Positions 1-9,960 of a DNA stretch of 64,000 nucleotides are shown here, piece after piece. The stretch is taken from positions 15,351,015-15,415,014 of the forward strand of contig NC_062218.1 in assembly GCF_902686445.1 (NCBI RefSeq), written 5' to 3'. Position 1 is the stretch's first letter, and every line of letters starts with the position of its first letter. The notes under the pieces were generated by a model, which worked only from the letters and a program-made list of their open reading frames with translations, was not told the DNA's origin and did no database searches. The translations under genes were made by a program, and so were the position numbers. The stretch is from Sciurus carolinensis (lineage: Eukaryota > Chordata > Mammalia > Rodentia > Sciuridae).

Positions 1-714
1 TGGCTAGTATTCTATGGATTGAATTAATATCTTTACCTTTATTGATATGCTCATAGAAAAAAAGCAAAATTATGAGACTACACTTATGAGAGAGGTAAGA
101 AAATGTATTAAAATCTATTTTGAATAAGGAAAATCACAGGGAATGAATTTAAACATTTAAATACATTAAAGGCATCCTATGTATGTCAGAGACAAAATGA
201 AAAGATAGAACAAGGTCTAGGAGATGGCCCTGTGGTTCATTGGCACAGATGGCTAGTTGGTGTGTGCCCACAAGCTAGACTCCCTGACCATTAGGCAGTG
301 TGCCCAGTGCAGTAGTGAATGATGTGCGTCATGATGGGAACCCACTGAAGCCAGCACTCTCACGGCTGATGAACGAAGGGAGAAGGGCAGAACCTTCTTA
401 TACGCTTACATGGGAATTAAAATGAAGAAAAGTGAGTAAGACTTTATATCCTTAAAAAGGGCAAAAACCTTCATCTTTCTGTTCACTGCTCATTGACCAG
501 GACTGGTCATGAGGTTCAACCTAAGCCTAAGAGGGACAGAAATATCTCAGAAGGCAGAGAACATCCAGAGAACAGCAGGAGTGACTTCCACTGTCCCTAT
601 CAGAACCTCGTAGGACGTTTTGGTAAAATATATTGAAATTGAAGCTAGATGTGCATAAGCCTTGACGTGGCCATTTTACTTCTGAAAACCCATTGAAGAA
701 ACTTTCACTTCCTG
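1..714. other. Unique AT-rich DNA, no gene recognised
   Basis: No convincing ORF, repeat or RNA gene is visible. A moderately GC-richer patch near 205-415 is not like any repeat I can name. Confidence 0.5.
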
Positions 715-935
715 TTTTTTTTTTTTTTTAATAATACCAGGATTGAACCCAGAGATATTTAATTACTGACCCACATCCCCCAGCCTTTTAGATTTTTTTT
801 TTTTAATTTTGATACAGAGTCTTTCTAAGTTGCTTAGGGACTTGTTATGTTGCTGAGTTTGGCCTCAAACTTGAATTCCTCCTACCATAGTCTTCCAAGC
901 CACTGGGATTACCGGTGTATGCTACCTCACCTGGA
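715..935 (-). mobile_element. B1-ID composite SINE, antisense
   Basis: The element starts with a poly-T run (reverse of its A tail). Next comes an inverted ID body with 'ggattgaaccc' (reverse of pol III box B), then an inverted 7SL/B1-like half with 'tgggattaccggtgt', the reverse of the usual 'cctgtaatccca' start. It is non-autonomous and was presumably mobilised by L1. It is diverged, with an internal T-run between the two halves. Confidence 0.85.
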
Positions 936-2385
936 AAACTAGCAACTTGTAAAATATATACCAAAAGAGGGATTTTAACAACATTGCTCGCGATATAGTA
1001 AAATGTCTATCAGAGATAAAATAGATAGAATTATTTTGGTAAATTTCCACAACAGGGTATGTTGTAACTATTAAAATGCCTGATCTAGAGATTCATATAT
1101 CATTTGGATGCTCTTAAAATACAAAGTGAATGGAAAAAATTTAGTGGCACAAGAGTTTAGAAAATGACCTCTTGTATGAGTACATGTAAAATTCTGAAAG
1201 TAATAATATGCATATATATATATATGGATACACATCCACATATGTACATCCATATGTATTTATGAAAGAGCATTAATCATGAACAGAAATTACATATGCT
1301 ATCTTTGGGAAGAAGCATCATTTTTGTGGAGGAAGGGTTGGGCTTGATATCATAGTAGACATGAAGAATTTTTTACCGCTTTATATTAACTACTGTCTAA
1401 AGTAATCAAAAACCAATTAGGTGAAATATTGAAAATGAATGGTACATACATGGACTCTTGATATGATATTCTGTTAATTTTAAGCTTATCACTTTTCTAA
1501 TTAAAATAGAATAAAATACTGGCCCTGCATTGGAAGATGGAGGTGAAAAGGGTAGTCAGGCTGAGACACAAGTATCCTGCTCCGAAAGTTCTTCTAAATC
1601 ATCTGCATGTATTTAAAATCCGAATTGGGTGCATAACCATATTTCTCAAAGATAAGGCTGAAGTTTTAAATAACCAGCAACAGAAACTGATGCTTAATAA
1701 GATAGGGTGAGTTCCTGCTTGCCCCAGCTTCTTTACCACTCGAGACTGTATTTAATTTGATTTAAACTTGCACGTGGGCTCACAATGATCTCCTCTCCCC
1801 TGATGTTTTCTGTGTGAGACAACTGTGTGGACAAAGATTTCTCTGCCCTTATGCAATTGCCTTAAGCAGTTTTGTGAATGTTGTTTGTGACCTGAGAATG
1901 CAAGTTCCCAGAGGCCTGTGAGTGCACCCTACCACGCTTACATAAGTGTTTATTATGGTGCTAAATTTATGAAGAAATCCTCTTAATATGGCTTATGACA
2001 TTCAAAGGTTCTGTGTACTCCTCATATTTATCAGCAGAATGAACATAACACATGTGTGTGTTTGTATGTGAACACTTGGAAGGAGTAGGTCAGGGACAGA
2101 AATATTTAGGTAAAGGTTATTATACTCTTTTAAGTTAGGGATGGGGAAGCACCTAACAAATGACTATGTGTGCTTTGTAGACACACCTTCTATAAACAAT
2201 ATACATATATAGTCCTGATAAAAGACAAAGAATGAAACCTCATGCTTTGCTGAACATTAAAGGTGATTATACCAAAATTAATGGTTATTATACCAAAACA
2301 GGGCCAAAGGTAGACATACCCAGCTTTGTTAACTAGTATACTAAGTCCACTACTCTATTAAATCTACTAAGAATACTAATGTACA
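936..2385. other. Unique AT-rich DNA with a short AT dinucleotide run
   Basis: No gene recognised. A short (AT)n run lies at about 1209-1224. The small antisense ORF over 1071-1253 arises from this AT-rich stretch and shows no protein character. Confidence 0.5.
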
Positions 2386-2622
2386 GATAGGTATGGTGCT
2401 CATGCCTATAATCTCAGTTACTCAGGAGACTGAGTCAGAAGGAGCACTAGCTCAAGGGCATCCTGTGCAAACATAGGGAGACCCTGAGCAACTTATCAAG
2501 ACCTAGTCTCAAAATAAAAAAAAAATAAAACGGTCTGAGGATGTGGTTCAGTGGTTAAGCACTCTTGGATTAAGCACCCGTGGGTTCAATCCATGGTGCA
2601 AAACTAAATAAATAAATAAAAA
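2386..2622 (+). mobile_element. B1-ID composite SINE, sense
   Basis: The left half is 7SL/B1-like ('gcctataatctcag', then 'gagactgagtcagaagga'). It is followed by an A-rich linker, an ID body with box A-like 'gtggttcagtgg' and box B-like 'gggttcaatcc', and an (AAAT)n tail. It ends a few bases before the MaLR LTR that follows. A possible imperfect target duplication is AAGAATACTAAT / AAGAACTAGT. Confidence 0.9.
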
Positions 2623-2629
2623 GAACTAG

Positions 2630-3062
2630 TGTGTTAATCAGATTTTTATGACTGTGACCAAAATACTTGACCAGAACAACTTAGAGGAGGGAAAGTTTTT
2701 ATTTTGGGCTCCAGGTTTTGTTCGTGGTCTGCAGACTCCTTTGCTCTGGGCCTGAAGTGAGGCAGAACATCATGGCAGAAGGCTGTGGAGGAGGAAAGCT
2801 GCTCTGTTCACAGCAGCTAGGAAGCGGAGAGAAAGCCAGATGCCAGGGAGAAAATATAAACTCAAAAGGCCTGCCCAGTGACCTACTTCCTCCAGCCAAG
2901 CCGTACCCTTCCTGCCTACAGTTATCACCCAATCAGTCCATTCAATTAGTAATCCATCAAATGGATTAATGCACTGACTTGGTTATAGTTCTCATAATCT
3001 AATAATTTTACCTCTGGAAATTCCTGCATTAGCATAGGGACATGTCATATCTGAACCATAAT
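2630..3062 (-). mobile_element. ERVL-MaLR-type solo LTR, antisense
   Basis: Reverse-complemented, it runs from a MaLR-like start ('tatggttcagatatga') to the typical end ('...gtcataaaaatctgattaaca'), about 430 bp. This is the usual MaLR LTR length, with TG/CA-type ends. No internal retroviral genes flank it, so it is a solo LTR. It shares its central text (around 'gaggcagaacatcatggc') with the sense copy at 43109-43548, so both belong to one rodent-lineage subfamily. The short ORFs inside it (2699-2969) are not genes. Confidence 0.8.
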
Positions 3063-3135
3063 TGCTAGGAATGTAGGTCAGTGGTGGAGTGATCTGAGTT
3101 TAATCCCAGTACTGCAAACAACAACAACAAGAGCA
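3063..3135 (+). mobile_element. ID SINE, sense
   Basis: A short ID body carries 'gtaggtcagtggtggag' (box A region) and 'gagtttaatcccagtac' (box B region), then a (CAA)n tail. It sits directly against the right end of the preceding LTR. Confidence 0.75.
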
Positions 3136-4365
3136 AAACTTCTAGTCTTCCAATATCCTAATGAATAATAGAAAAGCTAATAAGAGATTAACTTTCTACT
3201 GAATCAGTAAATGTTTCAACAAATTTGGGCATTATCTTTTAAAGAAAACAAAGAAACCTATAAGTTTGGCAGTAGCTTGATTGAATAATTGAGATGTGAA
3301 GAAACTGGCAAAATACACAGATCAAGGAGATCCCTGCCACAATCCTTCCAAGACAAAGCACACAGCCCCCCTGAGCTCAGAGAAGGATGTGGGGAGAGTG
3401 GGGAATCACAAGAAGTACTAGATTTTCCCTGACTGACTGCCTTCTGCTGCAGTAGCATATTATGAATTTAGCTGCCATTTCATTGGGGCACAAAGCAAGT
3501 TTAGTTTGCTTTAGTAATTTTGTGTGTTTTTTTTAATCAACCTACTTTAAGACCTTCTTATGACAATTTTTTCTTCTTTCTGATGCTTGGATACCATTCA
3601 AGTTTCTTACACTATTTGAACTTTCTGGAATTTAGTTTACCTATAATCCCTGGTGAAGCACACTGGCCTGGGCTACATACTTCAGAGTGGCCATCTACAA
3701 GTTATTATAGTCACACTTTTGCCTGGATAAGACTCAAGTAATAATAATTATATACATTTTTGTATTTATGTTTTTTTCCAGTAAGCGATTTGAAAATAAT
3801 ACCATTTTAGATGATAAAATTAGGGTAATGCTACATTAATTGTTATATATAAATTTGGAAGTAAAGTGGCTTTAATAAGTAAATGTTAAATTTATCTTCC
3901 ATTTAACCTAAAATTGTTTTTCTAATTGCTTTCTTAGCAAAGAGGTTATTATTCATTAAGATTCATCAAAAGCATTTTATCCAAAGCTCCTAAACTGACA
4001 GGATAATGAATTTCAGTTAATACAGTATTGATGATTGATGATAGGCATTGAATGTCTTTCCCCAAAGTTATCCTGGAATAGATTCACACTGAATAATTTG
4101 TGTTGCTCCACTGAGCACACTGAGGTGTTGAACTGATTACAGGTAAATTACCTTTGTGCCATTTGCTTCCTTGACTACATGGGTAGCTACTACAAACATT
4201 GAATTCTACCTCGATTTCAGATAATTCAATTTTAGTCTAATTCTTCATGAAAGCATTTTTCATATTTTTCACTAAAAGTATTTCTTAAAACTATAGTCCG
4301 ATATTTAAAAAATGAGAATGAAACTGCTATTCACTTATCATTATTTACTATAATGTAGTTTCTTT
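3136..4365. other. Unique AT-rich DNA
   Basis: No repeat or gene recognised. ORFs at 3258-3458 and 3520-3741 are short and show no domain. Sequence around 3950-4150 is not visibly repetitive and could be tested for conservation. Confidence 0.45.
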
Positions 4366-4447
4366 GCTTGGTGGTAGTGTGGATAGAACCCATGACCTTA
4401 CTTGTGCTGGATGAGGGCTTTATCATTGGACCACATCCCAGCCCTAA
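4366..4447 (-). mobile_element. ID SINE, antisense
   Basis: The inverted ID body has 'gatagaacccatgacctt' (reverse box B) and ends in 'ccacatcccagccc', the reverse of the ID 5' end 'gggctggg'. The T-rich tail side is short. Confidence 0.75.
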
Positions 4448-5091
4448 ACTCATTTTTAAGTAAGAAGATTTTGATGATCTTTTGTGATCTCATCAGAATT
4501 TATTCAAATTAATATCATGTGTTTGACCTCAGACTTTCTAATTCACTATTTTCTCTGAACAAGTGTTCTGATTCATAACAAGTGAGCTAACAAAACTAAG
4601 AAGAACATAATTTTTTCTACCTTGGTAGCAAAATTCTCAAATGCCTGAATTTTAAGGTTATTACCCTATTTTCCATCTTGGTCATGAGGAAAAGTTCTCA
4701 ATCTCCTTCTAAGTGGTTGAGTATTAAGCTAATGAGAACCATAAATTACAATCATTTATAAAAATCAGAAGAGGCAATACCTTTTAATTAAAGAAAATGA
4801 CATTAAAATATATCTGTGTATTCTACTAATGACTCCTTTCCTTTTTCACAATGTTGATAAATATTGCTTTTGAAATGTGTCCCTACTCTCCTCTGTCCTC
4901 CTCACCCAAATCTAAAGGAGTAAAACAAAACATAAAACTTAAAAATAATTATCCTGATTTTGTTGTTAGTCAGCTTAAACAAAATATTTCTTTTTTCAGT
5001 GATCATAAGTAGATTGTATTTTAGGTTGTGACTAATTTTCAAAGGATCGTTGTCACTAGTTTTCCTTTTAGTATAAAATTAAATAGACTCT
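4448..5091. other. Unique AT-rich DNA
   Basis: Nothing recognisable as a gene or a repeat. Confidence 0.45.
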
Positions 5092-5228
5092 AAGATTTGG
5101 TGGAGCAACTGGGACTCACACATTGTTAGGAGTGTAGAATGTTATAACCCACTGGAAGAGCTGAGTAGTATTTAATAGATTCATACAAATTGCCAGTACT
5201 AAGACATAAATTTATTCCCGGCTTCATT
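5092..5228 (+). mobile_element. Old L1 (L1M-type) fragment, left part of a split element
   Basis: Text such as 'gagcaactgggactcacaca' and 'ttgttaggagtgtagaatg' corresponds to the late ORF2 region of mammalian L1. The reading breaks at about 5220-5228, in 'aaatttattccc', and resumes in the same orientation at about 6773 ('caagaaaaattcaaac'). The element was therefore split by the antisense L1 that lies between. Frame and stops are degraded. Confidence 0.7.
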
Positions 5229-5731
5229 TTTTAATAAGTGCATTATACTCATCATAATCTTGGCATACACATTTATATATACATATAATTTACTCCATTT
5301 CAATCACCATTACCTCCACTTTCCCTCCCCTTCTCCCTAACCTTAATTCTCTTCCTCAACTGATCTTCCTTCTATTTATTTATGTTTTAATTGGTGCATT
5401 TTCTCTATGTTTATATTATGTATTCTATATATTCATGCATGTATATAGCAGGATTTGGTCAATTGTATTCTGCATTTCCTCCCTTTTCCTATTCCTTCAT
5501 TCTCCTCATAGATTCCCTCTTTTACTCCACTGATCTCCACTGTATTTTCATGAGACTCACCCCCCCTTTAATTCCTCATTTCTCTCTTGATTTCTCATTT
5601 GACAGTAAATATTGACTCCTGATTTTCTGAGTCTGGCTTATTTCACTTAGCATGATTTCTCCAGCCCTACCCATTTACCAACAAATGACAGCATTTCATT
5701 CTTCTTTAAAGTTGACTAAAACTCTTCTGTG

Positions 5732-5957
5732 ATCTGTGCACAGTGGTGCATGCCTGTAATCCCAGCTATTTGTGAGACCGAGGCACAAGGATTGCAAGTT
5801 GGAGTCCAGTCTCAGACATTTAGGGACACCCTCAGCAACTTGGTGAGAGCCTGTTTCAAAATAAATGACAAATAAATAAGAACTGGAGAGTTAGCTCAAT
5901 GGTAAAACACCACTTGGATTCAATCCCTAGTACTAACAAATCAAAATAAAACAAAAA
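5732..5957 (+). mobile_element. B1-ID composite SINE inserted in the antisense L1
   Basis: The B1-like start 'gtggtgcatgcctgtaatcc' is followed by the linker and an ID body ('gagttagctcaatgg', 'ggattcaatcc'), then an A-rich tail. L1 ORF2/3'UTR text continues on both sides, so this insertion is younger than the L1. Confidence 0.9.
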
Positions 5958-6594
5958 TCCTCAGTTGGGTAAATATGCACATTTTCTTTGTCCAATCATC
6001 TGTTGATGGACACTCAGGCTAGGCACCTTCCATAAATTGGCCATGTGAATTATGATGCTATAATTGGTATGCATATATCACTATCATGTGCTGATTTTAG
6101 TTCTTCTTGATAAATACCAAAGAGTGGGATAGCTGGGTCATATGGTAATTCTATTCCTAGTGTTTTGAGGAGACTATGCTGCTTTCCAAAATGGTAATAG
6201 TAATTTTCGAGCCTAGTAAAAATGCATTGGTGTACCTTTTCAAAACCCAAAATTCTCACCTGAAGTTATTTTTACTTGTAATCTTGATAACTGCCATTCT
6301 AACTGGAGTGATCTCACTGTAGTTTTCTTTGCATTTTCCTGATTGCTAAGGATATTGGACGTTTTTAATATATTTTTGGTCATTTGCATTTCTTTTGAGA
6401 AATATCTGTTTAATTTATTAGTGCATTTATCCATTTTTTTGGTGGTTTTGCTTTTAGTTCTGTCTATACTCTATAATCCATCCATATTCTAGTTATTCTC
6501 TGTTGGAAGAGTAGCTGGCAAAGTTTTTCTCAATTCTTGTACTCTTTCTTTATGCCCTTGGTTCTTTGCTGTGTGGAAGCTTTTACATTTGAGG

Positions 6595-6650
6595 CCATCC
6601 TGCTTACTGCATCTTGAACTTTAAGCCATCCCACTTACTGCATCTTGAAC
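6595..6650. repeat. Two-copy tandem duplication, period 31
   Basis: Two 25-bp units at 6595-6619 and 6626-6650 (ending 'cttactgcatcttgaac') differ at two positions and are spaced by six bases. They lie inside the antisense L1, where the corresponding L1 text normally occurs once. This is a local replication slippage event. Confidence 0.8.
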
Positions 6651-6772
6651 CCTACTTCTTGAATTTTGAATTGTATTAAGGAAGTATGTGCCTGCACCAA
6701 TATGTGCAAGTGTTGACCCTACATTTTCTTCTAGCAGTTGCAGTGTTTCTAGTCTCACTTCTGGTTTCTTAT

Positions 6773-7210
6773 CCAAGAAAAATTCAAACTTTTGTCCCAC
6801 AAAAGTACGTTTATTAAGATATTCATATCAGCTTTATGCTATAATAAAACACACTATACAACCCAAATTCCCATCCTCAGATGAATAAATAAACAAATGA
6901 TGCCATTTACATACCTGGAGTACTACTCAGTAATGAGAAGGCATGAACTATTGATGGATACAACTGTATACATGAATGCAAAAATGTTACCTTGCACAAA
7001 ATAATCCAAAGTGAGGGGATATGCATTTCTCCTTACACGAACTTGTAGCACAAACTAAATAACAATGATAGATATCAGAATCATACCTGCTCAGAGGAGG
7101 CAGGTAATAGACTGGAAACTTTTAAGCATGATGTCATTATTTTATTTCTTAGAGTGGTATATACATGTGTGCATAACATCAAAATTAAACACTGGTTTTT
7201 TAAAACCAGA
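6773..7210 (+). mobile_element. Old L1 (L1M-type) fragment, right part of the split element
   Basis: Text such as 'atattcatatcagctttatg' and 'tggagtactactcagtaatg' is late L1 ORF2. It is followed by a 3' UTR-like 'gtatatacatgtgtgcataa' and a weak end near 7210. It continues the element seen at 5092-5228. Confidence 0.65.
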
Positions 7211-8563
7211 ACATATTATTGCAGATAAGTTGAATTTAATAAAAACTAGTAATGAAAAAGTGGAAGCCAAAATAAAAAAAGATTGCCTATTATTATGTGA
7301 AGTGCTGGCTGGCTGATATTAAATTTAAAAGAACTGCTAGTGCTATACTGAAAGATCCATTTCTCATCAAAAGTATGCCCGTAGTGACAATATAATTTAA
7401 TGTCTGAACTGGGGCACTTTTGAGACAGAAAGAGGACACTATTAATAAGTTTTCTGGGTCAAAAAGTATTATTACCCTAGATATGACTGTTTTCTAAAAA
7501 TGGGGACCTAAAGGATACAGAACAAGGGGCAGTGAGACAGGCTGCTTCTTGTGGATGCTCACTCATTCTTGCAGGCCTTCTGCAGTGGCCTGTTCACTGA
7601 GGCAAGTGGAGCTGCTGATTATTCGTATCTATGGGAACTCTAGAGTCAGATGTTGATTTTCAACAGCTCTCCCCTACGATGATGGCACATAGAACCTCGG
7701 TATTCACAAGGGATGAGATGGAGGGAGTCAGAAACGGAGAGAAAGCTGGAAGCCTGTGGTTCTGTTCTTGCAGTAGCAGAACCAGATTCACTTCTTCTTT
7801 TCTCATCTGCACCTTCATGTTCCATCTCACAGATTCTTAAGATTGCTGTGATCCCTGTCCAAACTTTCCCTGAGCACACAGGACATTACTCCACAAGTTG
7901 CAATCCTTACCTACTCGATCGGAATTATTTCTTAGTTAATGGCTAGGTCATGCTACATTCTCCCAAAGTGAGTTGAAGGTAACAATTATTTATAGAATGG
8001 AGTATACATCACCAGAAATCAGAAACTTGAGCCAGTTTGGGTCTGGAAAGTCTTTCTGGAGCAGTTGAACTTGAACTGAATTGTTCAGGATAGGTAGGCA
8101 TTATATAAGAAGAGGAAATATAGAAAGAAGACCCAGGCAATATAACAGCATGAAATGTGCTGAAGTTTCAAAAGCAGCAAGCATTCAAGGATGTGCAAGT
8201 AGATGGGCAAGAGAAGAATGTGTGGGGACAGAAGGAATGAAGAGAAGGATACTAAAGAAGTGTTCTACAGTCCAGTTTCTTCCTTAAGTGTTATGAATGT
8301 GAGACAGGGCTCCTTGTCTAAAATGCCTTGGTATATAAACAAATAAATTTATAGACAGGGAAAACAGGCAAGGACCGAGTTTTTCATTATTTTTAAAGAA
8401 TGTTGAAGCACATTCTTGTTTAGCACTATTTTATTATAATACATGTGAATGTTCTATATCTTTATGTAAATGTTTTTGTACTTTAATGAGCTAAAACATA
8501 GCCCATAGAAGTCAAAATGAATTGATGTTTCAGTGTATTTAAGTAATATTTATTAATACCCAT
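7211..8563. other. Mostly unique DNA
   Basis: No gene recognised. Overlapping ORFs on both strands at 7631-7946 are short and lack domains. A weak old-repeat candidate at 8030-8260 is listed separately. Confidence 0.45.
8030..8260 (+). repeat. Candidate ancient mammalian interspersed repeat, family not assigned
   Basis: The run 'gagcagttgaacttgaactg' followed by purine-rich text resembles a widespread old mammalian repeat whose name I cannot recover with confidence. Similar text is suspected at 20385-20585, 43760-44000 and 47990-48330. A repeat-library comparison would decide. Confidence 0.3.
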
Positions 8564-8975
8564 GCATCAGTCATGATTTGATAACTAACAAACCTCCCTG
8601 AAACACAATGGCTTAAACCAACAGTCAGTCATTCACGATTGGTCACAAGTCTATAGAAGCCTGGGCCATTCATGCATCTGTAATTAGTTGAGCATGGGTG
8701 GAAGTCACTGCTGACAGTTGTGTTCTGTCACATGTTTGAGCTCAGCTGGCTGTCAGTCGATCTGGAATGTTCTCAGTTCTCTCCATATGGTCTCTCATCA
8801 CTTTGTAAGCTAGCTCAAATTCTTAGGGAGAAAAAAATATGGTGGGCCTTGAAAATTGAAAGCAGATGAGTGTGGGGAATAGCAGTTTAAGATTCAGTGA
8901 TACTGTGAGTGAAGGACAGACTGACATAGAAGATAGAATGAAGAGACTATCCTAAATGAAGCAAAGGGATATATT
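8564..8975 (-). mobile_element. Ancient MaLR/MLT1-like LTR, antisense
   Basis: The pattern 'aacacaatggcttaaacc', then 'catttgtcac'-like and 'gctcagctggctgtcagtc' text, matches the reversed 3' half of old mammalian MaLR LTRs (the reversed 'ttttaagccactaagt' region). It is strongly diverged and its right boundary is uncertain. Confidence 0.6.
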
Positions 8976-9375
8976 AGCTAGCTACTGCCAAAATAACACC
9001 ACATGGAAAACTGCCCAAAATTCCGTGGTTTAAAAGTACAAACATTCATTGACTGTGGTCTGACTGATGAAGGCTTGGCTTGACGGGGTGAATCAGTCTC
9101 AAACTGCTATCAACAGAGAGGCTCCTGGTTCTCAGTGGCTTTGAATTTGTTCGTTCTGGGGCCCAAGTTAAAGGAGCATCATTACTAGGCAAGTTCTTTT
9201 CATGGCAGAGAACTAAAGTTTGAGATGAAAGGCAAACCACACCATCACACCTAAGTGTCTGCTGTCTCATTTATCATTTTGCAATGACCCACTAAGTCAC
9301 ATAGTCAAACACAAAATCAATAGAGTAAGGGCATGCAATTCACTCACTGTGAGACAGTGATTATTTCATGAACAA
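8976..9375 (-). mobile_element. Second ancient MaLR/MLT1-like LTR, antisense
   Basis: It begins again with an LTR-end-like 'agctagctactgccaaaata' and 'gtggtttaaaagtacaa'. The body ends in 'cactaagtcacatagtcaaa', as in antisense old MaLR LTRs. It lies directly behind the previous LTR in the same orientation. The small minus-strand ORF at 9046-9270 is incidental. Confidence 0.6.
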
Positions 9376-9479
9376 TAAGCTAGTATGAAAAAGTTTATTT
9401 GAAAAGTATATCGACAAGTAAGACATAAGAGGGAGACTGAATGAAATTGGAGTATGTGGCACATGGCATTTTCCAAGAT

Positions 9480-9960
9480 GGCCCCGTCACTAGAACCCAC
9501 TCCCCATGTTCTTGTAGAGATGTAATGTAATATTGATCTTCCTTCCCAAAAAGAAGTGAAGTCTCTATCCCCTCTCCTGGATTGTGGGCCACCATTACAG
9601 ACTGCTTGACTGAAAATGTACAGTGAAAGGGACACAGAGCTATTTTCAAGGATGGGTTAAAAAAGGTTATACAGCCTCTGCTTGCTTCTCTGAAAAAATC
9701 CTACTGGAAACCTAGTGATCGTAGAAGAAACCCAACCTCAACAAGGCTACCATCATTGGGAGAAAGTCCAAAGTGGCACATGTAGAAGGACCATGTGAGA
9801 AGCTCTGATCCTGTCTAAAGGGGGGTGTGCCTCACCCGCCCCAGCTGCTTGTCTCACTGTTCCAACTTCTGATCCCTTCTGACTGCAACCTTTCTGAAGA
9901 CCCAGCTGAGCACTGTCCAGATACCTGACCCTCAGGAACTAAAGAGATAAGAAAATGAAG
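9480..9960 (+). mobile_element. Ancient MaLR/MLT1-like LTR, sense
   Basis: 'gtctctatcccctctcctgg', then 'ggaccatgtgagaagctctg' and 'agacccagctgagcactg', follow the order seen in the sense strand of an old mammalian LTR group. Boundaries are unclear. It completes a cluster of three ancient LTRs in 1.4 kb. Confidence 0.5.

Larger units (their letters stand above)
5229..6772 (-). mobile_element. 5'-truncated L1, antisense (ORF2 C-terminal part plus 3' UTR)
   Basis: The left end is the T-rich reverse of the A tail followed by the 3' UTR. The minus-strand reading then gives L1 ORF2 remnants. Positions 6050-6259 encode LGIELPYDPAIPLFGIY, the conserved region near the C terminus of the L1 reverse transcriptase protein. 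Positions 6240-6434 encode NKLNRYFSKEMQMTKN. Homology continues to about 6770 ('ggaagtatgtgcctgcacca', antisense). Stops and frameshifts make it non-functional. A composite SINE interrupts it at 5732-5957, and it is itself inserted in an older L1M. Confidence 0.85.

Noticed and set aside
205..415. Possible degraded ID-like SINE
   Set aside because: Only a vague likeness to the ID promoter region, with no box B and no tail.
2699..2969. Overlapping ORFs of 77 and 83 codons
   Set aside because: Both lie inside a MaLR LTR, which is non-coding.
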